Positions 43,821 through 52,807 of a stretch of 64,000 nucleotides of DNA are shown here, one piece after another; within the stretch, counting starts at the first letter, position 1, and each line of letters opens with the position of its first letter. The translations under genes were made by a program, and so were the position numbers. The DNA lies in contig NZ_OZ246980.1 of the NCBI RefSeq assembly GCF_965232525.1, positions 558,001-622,000 of the forward strand. Reading direction: 5' to 3'. Origin of the DNA: Bauldia sp965232525 (GTDB lineage: Bacteria; Pseudomonadota; Alphaproteobacteria; Rhizobiales; Kaistiaceae). The notes under the pieces are model-generated. The model was not told where the DNA came from. It made no database searches and saw only the letters and a program-made list of their open reading frames with translations.

Positions 43821-44402
43821 ATGGCTCTGCAGATATCGGGCAGAAACGTGAACATCGGCAATGCGCTGCGAGAGCAGGCGGAAAACCGGATCGGCGACGC
43901 CCTCCATAAGTACTTCGACGGCGGCTTCACGGGTCATTTGACCGTGGAGCGCGAGGGATCGGGCTTCAAGACCGATTGCACGGTCCATCTCGATACCGGC
44001 ATCGTCCTTCAGGCCCACGGCCAGTCGCAGGATGTCCACCAGAGTTTCGACATCGCCGCCGATCGGATCGAGAAAAGGCTGAGGCGCTACAAACGGCGAC
44101 TCAAGGAGCACCACAAGAAGGCGCCGGCCGAAGCGGCAACCCGGTATGTGATCGCCGCGCCGGACGACGAGGAAGAAGTTGCCGCCGACTACAGCCCGGC
44201 AATCATCGCGGAAGAGACCACGAACCTGGAAACGATGACCGTCAGTGGTGCCGTTATGAGCATGGATCTCACAGAATCGCCGGTTCTCATATTCCGAAAT
44301 GCCGCCCACGGCGGAGTCAATGTCGTCTATCGTCGTCCCGATGGTCACATTGGCTGGGTCGATCCGTCTCTGCAGACCAGCAGGACGTCCACCAACAGTT
44401 AA
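43821..44402 (+). CDS. hpf: Long-form ribosome hibernation promoting factor
   Basis: A 193-residue protein. The N-terminal ribosome-binding domain starts MALQISGRNVNIGNALREQAE and contains SFDIAADRIEKRLRRYKRRLKEHH. The C-terminal dimerisation domain (SPVLIFRNAAHGGVNVVYRRPDG...) marks the long form that makes 100S ribosome dimers in stationary phase. The ATG at 43821 gives the family start; the frame from 43758 would add 21 residues. The gene lies between rpoN and ptsN, as in many proteobacteria. Confidence 0.93.
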   Translation: MALQISGRNVNIGNALREQAENRIGDALHKYFDGGFTGHLTVEREGSGFKTDCTVHLDTGIVLQAHGQSQDVHQSFDIAADRIEKRLRRYKRRLKEHHKKAPAEAATRYVIAAPDDEEEVAADYSPAIIAEETTNLETMTVSGAVMSMDLTESPVLIFRNAAHGGVNVVYRRPDGHIGWVDPSLQTSRTSTNS

Positions 44403-44462
44403 GTCCACCCATGCCGCAGCGGTAAAAGCACGGCAACGAAGGGGAGCGTTTGGATTCTCGTC

Positions 44463-44927
44463 ATGGACTTAGGCGATCTCATCTCGCCCGACGCCATTGT
44501 CGGGTCACTGAAGGCCAACAGCAAGAAACAAGTGATCCAGGCGATCGCTGAGAAGGCTTCCGTGTTGACGGGCCGGCCCGAGCGGGAGATTTTCGACACC
44601 CTGCTGCAGCGCGAGAAGCTGGGATCGACCGGCGTCGGCGGCGGCATCGCGATCCCGCACGGCAAGCTTCCCGGCCTCGAACGGATTTTCGGGCTGTTCG
44701 CGCGCGTGCCGAAACCGATCGATTTCGAGGCATTGGACGATCAACCGGTCGATCTGGTGTTTCTGTTGCTCGCGCCCGAAGGGGCGGGCGCCGACCACCT
44801 CAAGGCACTGGCACGTATCGCCCGTCATCTGCGGCAAGGCGACGTCGCGGCGAAGCTGCGTGCTTCAACCGATCGCGCCGCCTTGTACGCTGTGCTGACG
44901 GAAGACGCGACACCCAACGCCGCGTAG
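44463..44927 (+). CDS. ptsN: PTS nitrogen regulatory protein EIIA(Ntr)
   Basis: A 154-residue EIIA protein of the fructose/mannitol class. The phosphorylated histidine is His66 in GGGIAIPHGKL. It starts MDLGDLISPDAIV. It receives phosphate from the PtsP-PtsO chain and regulates potassium transport, (p)ppGpp and nitrogen responses by protein contact. It lies downstream of rpoN and hpf, the conserved arrangement, and is convergent with the DUF1150 gene (12-bp gap). Confidence 0.95.
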   Translation: MDLGDLISPDAIVGSLKANSKKQVIQAIAEKASVLTGRPEREIFDTLLQREKLGSTGVGGGIAIPHGKLPGLERIFGLFARVPKPIDFEALDDQPVDLVFLLLAPEGAGADHLKALARIARHLRQGDVAAKLRASTDRAALYAVLTEDATPNAA

Positions 44928-44939
44928 CTACGGGTGCGG

Positions 44940-45194
44940 TCAGTGGACCGCGACCATCTCCAGATCGTTCTGGTGGGCGTTCATGACAACCGCGTCGCGA
45001 CTGTCGGCAAGCATGATCGGCGTCCCGTCGGCGCCGAGCAGCGCCCAGAGCTCCAGTTCAGGAGCCACCTGCGGAAGCTGCGGGAAGAGTTCCTTCGCCT
45101 CTTCGGAGCGGAAGGAACGGACGTAGGCGATCTTGCCGCCGCCGAGGCCGGCCAGGACCGCCGGTGAGATGACTTGTCTTTCGTTGTTTTCCAT
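44940..45194 (-). CDS. DUF1150 family protein
   Basis: An 84-residue protein of the alphaproteobacterial DUF1150 family, recognisable by GGGKIAYVRSFRSEEAKELFP and ELWALLGADGTPIMLADSRDAV. Function unknown. The ATG at 45194 has AGGAG eight bases upstream; an in-frame TTG nine bases earlier is less likely. It follows the Hsp20 gene by 24 bp and is probably cotranscribed with it, as in other Hyphomicrobiales. Confidence 0.88.
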   Translation of the reverse strand: MENNERQVISPAVLAGLGGGKIAYVRSFRSEEAKELFPQLPQVAPELELWALLGADGTPIMLADSRDAVVMNAHQNDLEMVAVH

Positions 45195-45218
45195 AACCAA
45201 CACTCCTTTCGGGCCGGC

Positions 45219-45650
45219 TCAGCCGCGCCCTGAGATTTCGATCGTGCGCACCCCCTTGTCGGAAGGCGGGCGAGCCAGATCAATGGACAACAGTCCGTCC
45301 GCGAGATCAGCGCCGATGACTTCTATTCCCTCAGCGAGCACGAAGCTCTTGCGGAACTGCCGGGTGGCAATGCCGCGATGGAGAAACGTACGGGAATCGT
45401 TGTCCTCGGCACGCCGGCCGCGGATAACCAGCTCTTTGTCTTCAACCGTGACATCGAGCTCGTCGCTGGTGAAACCGGCCACCGCCAGCGTGATCCTCAG
45501 CATTTCGCCGCGCTCGTCGGTAGCGGCCAGCCGCTCGATGTTGTACGGCGGGTAACCGTCTCCGGCGGCTTTGGAGAGCCGATCCAACGCCCGTTCGACC
45601 TCGTCGAATCCAAGCAGCAGAGGGCTCGAAAACGCAGAAATCCGCGTCAT
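45219..45650 (-). CDS. Small heat shock protein (Hsp20/alpha-crystallin family)
   Basis: A 143-residue small heat shock protein. The N-terminal arm MTRISAFSSPLLLGFDEVERAL resembles IbpA-type and rhizobial Hsp20 proteins. The alpha-crystallin domain runs from YNIERLAATDERGEMLRITLA to LADGLLSIDLARP, followed by the IxI-like tail RTIEISG. It holds unfolding proteins in a refoldable state. A sigma-32-like promoter lies about 70 bp upstream. The open frame continues upstream, but the ATG at 45650 gives the family N-terminus. Confidence 0.93.
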   Translation of the reverse strand: MTRISAFSSPLLLGFDEVERALDRLSKAAGDGYPPYNIERLAATDERGEMLRITLAVAGFTSDELDVTVEDKELVIRGRRAEDNDSRTFLHRGIATRQFRKSFVLAEGIEVIGADLADGLLSIDLARPPSDKGVRTIEISGRG

Positions 45651-45720
45651 TTCCGGTGGTCCTCGTTCCAAAAGCGACCTTCCTGGCCGAACCCTTGGCA
45701 AGGCATCCGACCGACTGGTG

Positions 45721-45749
45721 ATATGGGACCCTGGCGGAGCTGGTTCAAG
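45721..45749 (-). promoter_or_regulatory. Sigma-32 (RpoH)-type promoter for hsp20-DUF1150
   Basis: Read on the minus strand: CTTGAA (45744-45749), 16 bp, then CCCATAT (45721-45727), close to the heat-shock consensus CTTGAAA-N(11-16)-CCCATnT. It lies in the short gap between cysK and the Hsp20 gene, about 70 bp before the Hsp20 ATG. Gene function and promoter type agree. Confidence 0.6.
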
Positions 45750-45765
45750 CAGGCGGTCGGCGAGC

Positions 45766-46746
45766 CTAATCGAGACCGTCAAACAAGGCGGTCGACAGAT
45801 ACCGTTCGGCAAAGGACGGGATCACCACGACAATAGTCTTGCCCTTCATCTCGGTGCGGGTCCCAACCTTGACCGCGGCGGCGATCGCGGCGCCCGATGA
45901 AATGCCCACCGGAATCCCCTCGATCCGTGCGCTGAGCCGCGCGTAATCGAAGGCGTCGTCGTTGCCGATGGCGATAACCTCGTCGTAGATGTCGGTGTCG
46001 AGGATGGCGGGCACGAACCCGGCGCCAATCCCCTGGATTTTGTGCGGCCCGGGATTGCCGCCGGTCAGCACCGGGCTGTCGGTGGGTTCCACGGCGATCA
46101 CCCGCACGCTTGGTTTCAGCTTCTTCAGGACCTGACCGGCACCGGTAATCGTCCCGCCAGTGCCGACACCGGAGATGAGAACGTCGACCGCGCCTCCGGT
46201 ATCGTTCCAGATTTCTTCCGCGGTGGTTCGACGATGAATCTCGGGATTTGCCGGATTCTGGAACTGTTGCGGGATCACCGCGTCGGGGATCTCCTTGATC
46301 AACTCGTCGGTCCGCGCCAGCGCCCCGCGCATACCCAGCGCTCCGTCGGTGAGCACGAGTTCGGCACCGAGCAACTGCAGCATCTTGCGGCGCTCGACCG
46401 ACATGGTCTCCGGCATCACCAGGATCAGTCGGTAGCCGCGCGCGGCGGCCACGAAGGCAAGAGCGATACCAGTGTTCCCCGAGGTCGGCTCGATCAGGGT
46501 CGTGACTCCGGGTCGAATCCGGCCCTCGGCCTCCAACGCGTCGATCATGGCGACGCCGATCCGGTCCTTCACGCTGCCAATCGGATTGAAGAACTCGAGC
46601 TTGCCGAGAAGATGGGCGGGGACATCCTTGACGGCCGCGATCCGGTCGAGTCGGACAAGCGGCGTGTCACCGATGGTGTCGGTGATCGAGTCGTATATGC
46701 GCCCACGGCCAGGTGTGGGCGCGCTTGTGTTGTCCGGGTTGTTCAT
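45766..46746 (-). CDS. cysK: Cysteine synthase A (O-acetylserine sulfhydrylase)
   Basis: A 326-residue PLP enzyme. The PLP lysine is Lys60 in FFNPIGSVKDRIG, the substrate loop is EPTSGNTGIALAF and the phosphate-binding loop GVGTGGTITGAG. It makes cysteine from O-acetylserine and sulphide. GAGGGG before the ATG at 46746 supports this start; the open frame continues into dut but lacks homology there. It starts 19 bp after the dut stop. The promoter of hsp20 lies just after its stop. Confidence 0.93.
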   Translation of the reverse strand: MNNPDNTSAPTPGRGRIYDSITDTIGDTPLVRLDRIAAVKDVPAHLLGKLEFFNPIGSVKDRIGVAMIDALEAEGRIRPGVTTLIEPTSGNTGIALAFVAAARGYRLILVMPETMSVERRKMLQLLGAELVLTDGALGMRGALARTDELIKEIPDAVIPQQFQNPANPEIHRRTTAEEIWNDTGGAVDVLISGVGTGGTITGAGQVLKKLKPSVRVIAVEPTDSPVLTGGNPGPHKIQGIGAGFVPAILDTDIYDEVIAIGNDDAFDYARLSARIEGIPVGISSGAAIAAAVKVGTRTEMKGKTIVVVIPSFAERYLSTALFDGLD

Positions 46747-46765
46747 TCTCGCCCCTCGAAGTGTT

Positions 46766-47227
46766 TCAGCCGCCAGTCCCGGTCGAGCCAAACCCGCTGT
46801 CGCCACGGTCGGTCGATGACAGTGCGGTCGCCGGCTCGAAGGCGGCTTGCGCCACCGGCGCGACCAGTAATTGGGCAATCCTCATGCCGCGTTCAATGCG
46901 GAACGGCTCGCTGCCATGATTGATCAGCACGACCCTGAGCTCGCCGCGATAGTCGGCATCGATGGTGCCCGGCGCGTTGAGCACGGTCACCCCATGGTTC
47001 ACCGCGAGGCCAGACCGGGGGCGGACCTGTCCTTCGAAACCGGATGGAATTTCGACCACGATCCCGGTTGGAACCAACGCCCGGCCGCCAGGTGGCAGGA
47101 TAAGCGGGTCGTCCACCGGCACGGCCGCAACGAGATCGGCGCCAGCCGCCTCAGCCGACTGCGGCGCCGGCAACGGCAACCCTTGACCGTGAGGCAGGCG
47201 ACGGACCGGAACCGTCAGCGCCACCAT
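46766..47227 (-). CDS. dut: dUTP diphosphatase
   Basis: A 153-residue trimeric dUTPase. Conserved motifs: SAEAAGADLVAA near the start, RSGLAVNHGVTVLNAPGTIDADYRG in the middle and the C-terminal glycine-rich arm RGDSGFGSTG that closes over the nucleotide. It removes dUTP and supplies dUMP. It starts 2 bp after the coaBC stop, a conserved pairing in alphaproteobacteria. Confidence 0.96.
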   Translation of the reverse strand: MVALTVPVRRLPHGQGLPLPAPQSAEAAGADLVAAVPVDDPLILPPGGRALVPTGIVVEIPSGFEGQVRPRSGLAVNHGVTVLNAPGTIDADYRGELRVVLINHGSEPFRIERGMRIAQLLVAPVAQAAFEPATALSSTDRGDSGFGSTGTGG

Positions 47228-47229
47228 AG

Positions 47230-48450
47230 TCAGGCGCTTCCCCGGCGATCGAGAGCCGCGGCAATCCGCTCCACCAATCGACTGGCGACTTCGGTCTTGG
47301 CCATCTTTGGCCAGGCTTCGACGCCGTTAGCGGTGACCAGGTGGACGGTGTTTTCGGGGCCGCCCATCACCCCATCCTCGGGGGAAACATCGTTGGCCAG
47401 AATCCAATCTGCGCCCTTGGCCTTCAATTTGGCTTCGGCGTTAGCTTCAAGATCAACAGTTTCCGCTGCAAAGCCGATCACGAGATCCGGCCGCAGCGTG
47501 TGGTGCCGGCCGACAGTCGCCAGAATGTCGGGGTTTTCGATCAGCGCGAGTTCGGGCGCTGCATCGCCGCTGGTCTTCTTGATCTTGCCGGAGGCAGGAG
47601 CGGCGACGCGCCAATCGGCCACCGCAGCCGCCATCACCGCGATATCGGCAGGCAGAACCGTCTCAACCGCCTCGAGCATCTCGACGGCAGTCTCCACATG
47701 AATCGTCTCGACACCGGGGGGATCGGGAAGCGTCACCGGGCCCGACACCAGCGTGACGCGCGCGCCGCCGGCGGCGGCTGCAGCGGCAATGGCGTGACCC
47801 TGTCGACCGGACGACCGATTGGCAAGGTAGCGTACCGGGTCAATGGGCTCGTGGGTCGGTCCCGAGGTCACCAAGACGTGGTGGCCGGCGAGTGGCCGCG
47901 CGGCCGGCGCCAGAATTGCTTCAACCGCCGCGACAATTTCCAGCGGTTCCGACATGCGCCCGACGCCGGCTTCGCCGGCTTCGGCCATTTCGCCGCTATT
48001 CGGCCCGACGAACCGAATCCCGTCGTCGCTCAGACGCCCAACGTTTCTCTGAGTCGCCGGATGGTGCCACATGAACGGGTTCATCGACGGCGCTGCGAGC
48101 ACCGGCTTGTCGGTCGCAAGCAGCACGGTGGTGGCCAAGTCATCGGCATGGCCGCCGGCCATCCGGGCAAGCAGATCGGCGGTGGCCGGCGCGATGACGA
48201 TCAGGTCGGCGTCTCGGGCCAAGAGGATATGGCCGACATCGGCTTCGTCTTCAGCGGCGAACAGATCGGTGTAAACGCGACTGCCGGCGAGCGCACCGGC
48301 GGCAATCGGCGTGATGAACTGCTCGGCCGCGCGAGTCATCACCACGCGCACGTCAAACTGGCGCTCGCGTAGCCGCCGGATCAGGTCGAGCGACTTGTAG
48401 GCCGCGATTCCGCCAGCGATGATGAGAAGGATACGCCGATTGCCGGACAC
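47230..48450 (-). CDS. coaBC: Bifunctional phosphopantothenoylcysteine decarboxylase / phosphopantothenate-cysteine ligase
   Basis: A 406-residue two-domain enzyme. The flavoprotein CoaC domain (residues 1-185) has ILLIIAGGIAAYKSLDLIRRL and MNPFMWHHPATQRN with the catalytic His. The CoaB domain starts VLVTSGPTHEPIDPVRYLANRSSGRQG and includes AAVADWRVAAPASGKIKK. It makes 4'-phosphopantetheine, the precursor of coenzyme A and of the ACP arm. It is followed by dut after 2 bp and preceded by ubiB with a 100-bp gap. Confidence 0.96.
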   Translation of the reverse strand: MSGNRRILLIIAGGIAAYKSLDLIRRLRERQFDVRVVMTRAAEQFITPIAAGALAGSRVYTDLFAAEDEADVGHILLARDADLIVIAPATADLLARMAGGHADDLATTVLLATDKPVLAAPSMNPFMWHHPATQRNVGRLSDDGIRFVGPNSGEMAEAGEAGVGRMSEPLEIVAAVEAILAPAARPLAGHHVLVTSGPTHEPIDPVRYLANRSSGRQGHAIAAAAAAGGARVTLVSGPVTLPDPPGVETIHVETAVEMLEAVETVLPADIAVMAAAVADWRVAAPASGKIKKTSGDAAPELALIENPDILATVGRHHTLRPDLVIGFAAETVDLEANAEAKLKAKGADWILANDVSPEDGVMGGPENTVHLVTANGVEAWPKMAKTEVASRLVERIAAALDRRGSA

Positions 48451-48550
48451 GTGTGATCCGTTTCAGAACTGGTGAACACCAAGGCTACCCGAACGATAGG
48501 CAGCGCCCGTCGGCATTGCAAACGCCGGGATCGCCGCTCCCTGGCCCGTC

Positions 48551-50128
48551 TCAGAACAGCCAGCGCAACGCCGCCAGAGCCGCCGCGACGGCAATGACCC
48601 AAAGGGCAACCCGCCCCCATCGTCCGGCGCGGGCTTCCGACTGCCCGATGCCGGCGATCGTCTCCGGATCGAGGCGGAGTCCGTGCTCTGCCATCCGATC
48701 CATCTCCGCCGACAACCGGTTAGCCCGCTCGGCCAGACGCGGCAGTTCCGTCGCCAGTCGGCCCAGCGCTCCGACCCCGTCGGCGGCGAGCTCCAGTTGC
48801 CCGGCGGGGCCGAGGTGTCGCTCGATCCATTCCCGCACCACCGGTTCCGATGCCGACCACATGTCGAAATCGGGATCGAGCGATCGCGACACCCCCTCGA
48901 CTACCACCATGGTCTTTTGAACCAGGAGCAGTTCGGGTCGGGTCTGCATGTCGAACAGTTCGGTGACTTCGAAGAGAAGGGTCAGCAGCCGGGCCATGGA
49001 GATGTCACGCGCCCGCTGGCCGTGAATCGGCTCGCCGATGGCCCTCAGCGCTTGGGCGAAATCGTCTACCGTGTGCTGCTCGCCGGGCACATAACCTGCC
49101 TCGAAATGGACTTCCGCGACCCGACGGTAGTCGCGTCGGATGAAACCAAAGAGGACTTCAGCCAGGAAGCGGCGCTCGGCCGGGCTGAGCCGGCCCATGA
49201 TGCCGTAGTCGACGGCGACGATGGTTGCGTCAGCTTCGACGAACAGGTTGCCCTGGTGCATATCGGCGTGAAAGAAGCCGTCGCGCAACGCGTGGCGGAG
49301 AAACGCCTGCATCAGCCTGCGAGCAAGCAGCGGCAGATCGTGGCCGGCGGCACGCAGGGTGTCGACATCGGACAACTTGATCCCCTCGACCCATTCGAGA
49401 GTGAGAACGTCGCGGGCCGTGTAGTCCCACTCCACCGCCGGGACCCGAAATCCAGGATCGTCGGCACAAGCATCCGCCATTTCCGACAGCGCTGCAGCCT
49501 CCAGCCGCAGATCCATCTCGATGGTCACTGTGCGCGCCAGGGTGTCGACAACCGCGACCGGTCGAAGGCGACGCGCAGCGGGATCAAACCGCTCGACCAT
49601 ACGGGCGCCCTGGTAGAACGTGTCGAGGTCGCTTCGGAAGCGCCGGCGGATGCCGGGACGCAGGACCTTGACCGCGACAGCCCGCGAACCGGCGGCGTCA
49701 GCGATTTCTGCCTTATGAACCTGAGCGATCGAAGCGGCCGCGATCGGCGGTGAGAATTCGGTGAACAGGTCCTCGACAGGCCTTCCCAACGCCTCGGCGA
49801 TCATGGCGCGCGCTTCTGCGTCAGGGAACGGCTCGATCTCGTCCCGCAATCGCCCGAGCGCTTCGGCCGTGGCCTGCCCGACAATGTCGGGACGAGTCGC
49901 CAGGAACTGGCCGAGCTTGACGTAGGACGGTCCGAGCCGGTTCAGCGCCGCGGTCAATCGCTCTGACCGCGTTTCCTCGTCGATCCCGCGTCGTTCGATG
50001 AGCCGTGCCATCCTGATCGCGAAGCGCGGTGCGCCCGGCAGCGGCGTGGGATCGACCATTGCAAACGCACCTTCGCGCGCCAGCACCCAGCCGGCGCCCG
50101 CCATCCGGAACAGCGCAGCGACGTTCAT
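48551..50128 (-). CDS. ubiB: UbiB, ubiquinone biosynthesis ABC1-family protein
   Basis: A 525-residue atypical kinase/ATPase of the UbiB/ABC1/COQ8 family. The KxGQ-type motif is YVKLGQFLATRPDI, followed by IAAASIAQVHKAEI (the Ala-rich loop) and the catalytic-like FFHADMHQGNLF. Two C-terminal hydrophobic stretches (VALWVIAVAAALAALRWLF at the end) would anchor it in the membrane. It is needed for ubiquinone synthesis. It starts 4 bp after the ubiE stop, so the two form an operon. Confidence 0.95.
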   Translation of the reverse strand: MNVAALFRMAGAGWVLAREGAFAMVDPTPLPGAPRFAIRMARLIERRGIDEETRSERLTAALNRLGPSYVKLGQFLATRPDIVGQATAEALGRLRDEIEPFPDAEARAMIAEALGRPVEDLFTEFSPPIAAASIAQVHKAEIADAAGSRAVAVKVLRPGIRRRFRSDLDTFYQGARMVERFDPAARRLRPVAVVDTLARTVTIEMDLRLEAAALSEMADACADDPGFRVPAVEWDYTARDVLTLEWVEGIKLSDVDTLRAAGHDLPLLARRLMQAFLRHALRDGFFHADMHQGNLFVEADATIVAVDYGIMGRLSPAERRFLAEVLFGFIRRDYRRVAEVHFEAGYVPGEQHTVDDFAQALRAIGEPIHGQRARDISMARLLTLLFEVTELFDMQTRPELLLVQKTMVVVEGVSRSLDPDFDMWSASEPVVREWIERHLGPAGQLELAADGVGALGRLATELPRLAERANRLSAEMDRMAEHGLRLDPETIAGIGQSEARAGRWGRVALWVIAVAAALAALRWLF

Positions 50129-50132
50129 CGAC

Positions 50133-50921
50133 TCAAAGCTTCCAACCCGAGTGCAGCGCCGCCACTCCGCCGGTCAGGTTTCTGTAGTCAACGCGGGAGA
50201 AACCAGCATCCGTCATCATTGCCGCAAACCGCGCCTGATTGGGAAATTGGCGAATCGACTCAACGAGATAGGCGTACGACTCGCGGTCTTGGGTTACCAC
50301 CTCGCCAAGCGTCGGGATCACGTTGAATGAGTAGAAATCGTAGAGGCGATCGAGCCCGGCGACATCGACGTTGGAGAACTCAAGGCACAGGAATCGCCCG
50401 CCTGGCTTGAGCACGCGTCGCGCTTCCGTCAGCGCCTGCTCTACCCGGGGAACGTTGCGGATGCCGAATGCGATGGTGACGGCGTCGAAACTGCCATCGG
50501 CGAACGGCAAACGCTCCGCGTTGCCGTCGACGAACGACACCTGATCCTCTAGGCCCCGCTCCGCCGCCCTCGCCCGGCCGACTTTCAGCATTTCGGCGTT
50601 GATGTCGGCGACCGTTATCGCCGCACTCTCCGATCGCTTGGCGATTCGGAACGCTATATCGCCGGTCCCGCCGGCGACATCGAGCACGGCAAAGGGGCGC
50701 CGTGCCCGGCGTGGCGGCGCCAGCCACGAGACCATCGCGTCCTTCCACAGCCGGTGTAGCCCCCCCGACATCAGATCGTTCATCAGGTCGTAGCGGGAAG
50801 CGACCCGGTCGAAAACGTCATCGACCAGCGATTGCTTCTCGTCGATGGCCACGGAACGAAATCCGAACCAGGCGTCCGGTTCGCCCGCATCGTCCGGCGG
50901 TCGTGCGGTATTGCCTGCCAT
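50133..50921 (-). CDS. ubiE: UbiE, ubiquinone/menaquinone C-methyltransferase
   Basis: A 262-residue class I methyltransferase with the UbiE signatures YDLMNDLMSGGLHRLWKD and, near the C-terminus, SIRQFPNQARFAAMMTDAGF followed by YRNLTGGVAALHSGW. The SAM site is VLDVAGGTGDIAF. It methylates the benzoquinol ring in ubiquinone synthesis. GGAGG eight bases before the ATG at 50921 fixes the start; the TTG at 50936 would lie before this ribosome site. Divergent from mutM, 89 bp apart. Confidence 0.96.
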   Translation of the reverse strand: MAGNTARPPDDAGEPDAWFGFRSVAIDEKQSLVDDVFDRVASRYDLMNDLMSGGLHRLWKDAMVSWLAPPRRARRPFAVLDVAGGTGDIAFRIAKRSESAAITVADINAEMLKVGRARAAERGLEDQVSFVDGNAERLPFADGSFDAVTIAFGIRNVPRVEQALTEARRVLKPGGRFLCLEFSNVDVAGLDRLYDFYSFNVIPTLGEVVTQDRESYAYLVESIRQFPNQARFAAMMTDAGFSRVDYRNLTGGVAALHSGWKL

Positions 50922-51010
50922 TGGTCGAACCTCCAATCGGGGCGGACGATAGCCCAGGCACTCGGGTCAGGCTATCGTCACTGGCCTGCCAAAGGGTTAG
51001 CAAAGCATCC

Positions 51011-51892
51011 ATGCCTGAACTCCCCGAAGTCGAAACCGTTCGCCGCGGCCTGCAGCCGGTCATGGAGGGCGCGGTGATCGAAACAGTGACCGTCCGCCGA
51101 CCCGACCTGCGCAAACCGTTTCCACCGCGCTTTCGCCAGCGACTGACCGGGCGACGGATCGTCTCTCTCGGCCGGCGGGCCAAGTACCTGCTCGCCGATC
51201 TCGACAGCGGCGAGGTTCTGGTGATGCATCTCGGCATGTCGGGCTCGTTTCGCATCGAAGCCGATGACGACACCAGCCCGTTGGCGGCGACATACTATCG
51301 GCGTGCGCCACTGAAGGCGCACGATCACGTCGTCTTCGACCTCTCCTCCGGAGCTCGGGTGATCTTCAACGATCCGCGCCGCTTCGGCCTGATGGATATT
51401 GTTCAACGTGACGGGCTCGAAACGTCGCCTCTGTTCGCCCGGCTCGGTATCGAACCGCTTGGCAACGCCTTAGATGGGGCGCATGTGGCGGCGCTGGCCG
51501 AAGGGCGCGTCGTATCCCTGAAGGCGCTGCTTCTCGACCAGACCAAAATCGCCGGTATTGGCAATATCTATGCGTGCGAGGCCTTGTGGCGGGCACGGTT
51601 ATCACCGATGCGCCTTGCGGAATCGCTGGCCACAGCGCGCGGCGGCGCGACGGTCAGAGCAAATCGACTGGCCGATTCGATACGCGCGGTCCTCGAGGAG
51701 GCCATCGCCGCCGGGGGCTCGTCTCTTCGCGACCACCGCCAAGCCGATGGCGAACTGGGCATGTTCCAGCATCATTTCGCCGTATACGACCGGGAAGGCG
51801 AACCGTGCCAACGACCGAATTGCCGCGGCATCGTACGGCGGACGGTTCAATCCGGCCGATCGACCTTCTATTGTCCTGTCTGCCAGAAGTGA
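51011..51892 (+). CDS. mutM: Formamidopyrimidine-DNA glycosylase
   Basis: A 293-residue Fpg protein. The catalytic N-terminal Pro2 and Glu3 are in MPELPEVETVRRGL. The helix-two-turn-helix is in LLLDQTKIAGIGNIYACEALW. The C-terminal zinc finger is C-x4-C ... YCPVCQK. It excises oxidised purines such as 8-oxoguanine. The open frame extends far upstream, but the N-terminal Pro must be exposed and the ATG at 51011 gives the conserved start. It is divergent from ubiE, a common alphaproteobacterial arrangement. Confidence 0.97.
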   Translation: MPELPEVETVRRGLQPVMEGAVIETVTVRRPDLRKPFPPRFRQRLTGRRIVSLGRRAKYLLADLDSGEVLVMHLGMSGSFRIEADDDTSPLAATYYRRAPLKAHDHVVFDLSSGARVIFNDPRRFGLMDIVQRDGLETSPLFARLGIEPLGNALDGAHVAALAEGRVVSLKALLLDQTKIAGIGNIYACEALWRARLSPMRLAESLATARGGATVRANRLADSIRAVLEEAIAAGGSSLRDHRQADGELGMFQHHFAVYDREGEPCQRPNCRGIVRRTVQSGRSTFYCPVCQK

Positions 51893-51939
51893 TCTGCCGG
51901 CCGGCAACCCAGCGTCCGGCCCGAGCTCAAGAGGGATGA

Positions 51940-52713
51940 ATGGCTTACGAAACCATCGCGACCGAAACGCGCGGTCAGGTTGGACTGATCACGCTCAACC
52001 GGCCGGAGGTACTGAACGCCCTGAATGCCGCAATGCTCGAGGAGCTCGGTAGCGCCGTCGGCGGCTTCGACGATGACCCCAAGATCGGGTGCATCGTCAT
52101 CACCGGCTCGGAAAAAGCCTTTGCCGCGGGCGCCGACATCAAGGAGATGAACGACCTGTCGTTCATCGACGCCTTCCTCCAAGACTACGGCGTGGCACTG
52201 GACGCGATCGCCCGGACCCGCAAGCCGATCATCGCCGCCGTCGCCGGATTCTGCCTCGGCGGCGGCGCCGAGCTTGCCATGCAGTGCGACATCATCGTTG
52301 CCGCCGACACGGCCAAGTTCGGCCAGCCGGAAATCACTGTCGGCATCATGCCCGGCATGGGCGGCACCCAGAGGCTGCCGCGGGCGATCGGCAAAGCCAA
52401 GGCGATGGATCTGATCCTGACAGGCCGGATGATGGACGCCGCCGAAGCGGACAGTGTCGGCCTTGTGTCACGGGTCGTACCGGCCGGCGATTTGCTTGAG
52501 GAGGCCCTCAAGATCGGTGATCGGATCGCCGATCTGTCGCTGCCGATCGTGATGATGGCCAAGGAGGCGGTCAACCGGTCGTTCGAAACGTCCCTCAACG
52601 ACGGTATCCGCTACGAGCGGCGGCTGTTTCACGCGATGTTCGCGACCGAGGACCAGAAAGAAGGCATGGGCGCGTTTCTGGCGAAGCGTGCGCCACAGTT
52701 CAAGGACCGCTGA
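51940..52713 (+). CDS. Enoyl-CoA hydratase
   Basis: A 257-residue crotonase-family enzyme. The two oxyanion-hole regions are EKAFAAGADIKEM and GFCLGGGAELAMQCD, and the catalytic Glu positions are in the helix AKFGQPEITVGIMPGMGG. It hydrates trans-2-enoyl-CoA in beta-oxidation. It lies between mutM (47-bp gap, AGAGGG ribosome site) and rpsT, an order shared by many alphaproteobacteria. Confidence 0.92.
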   Translation: MAYETIATETRGQVGLITLNRPEVLNALNAAMLEELGSAVGGFDDDPKIGCIVITGSEKAFAAGADIKEMNDLSFIDAFLQDYGVALDAIARTRKPIIAAVAGFCLGGGAELAMQCDIIVAADTAKFGQPEITVGIMPGMGGTQRLPRAIGKAKAMDLILTGRMMDAAEADSVGLVSRVVPAGDLLEEALKIGDRIADLSLPIVMMAKEAVNRSFETSLNDGIRYERRLFHAMFATEDQKEGMGAFLAKRAPQFKDR

Positions 52714-52739
52714 CTGGCGGCCGAGCCGTCCCAACAACG

Positions 52740-52768
52740 TTGACCCATGAGGGCCGGATGACTATAAG
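52740..52768 (+). promoter_or_regulatory. Sigma-70-type promoter of rpsT
   Basis: TTGACC (52740-52745), a 17-bp spacer and TATAAG (52763-52768) lie just after the enoyl-CoA hydratase stop. The predicted start near 52775 leaves a leader of about 55 nt before rpsT. The spacing is ideal and both hexamers match the consensus closely. Confidence 0.65.
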
Positions 52769-52783
52769 CCCGGTCGAAAGAGC

Positions 52784-52807
52784 GGCGGCGCCACGCGCCG
52801 CCTTTTT
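52784..52807 (+). terminator. Intrinsic terminator-like hairpin in the rpsT leader
   Basis: GGCGGCG (52784-52790), a 5-nt loop and CGCCGCC (52796-52802) are followed directly by TTTTT (52803-52807). It looks like a complete Rho-independent terminator. It could end the enoyl-CoA hydratase transcript, but it also lies 23 bp before the rpsT ATG and downstream of the predicted rpsT promoter, so it could attenuate rpsT. Confidence 0.65.
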
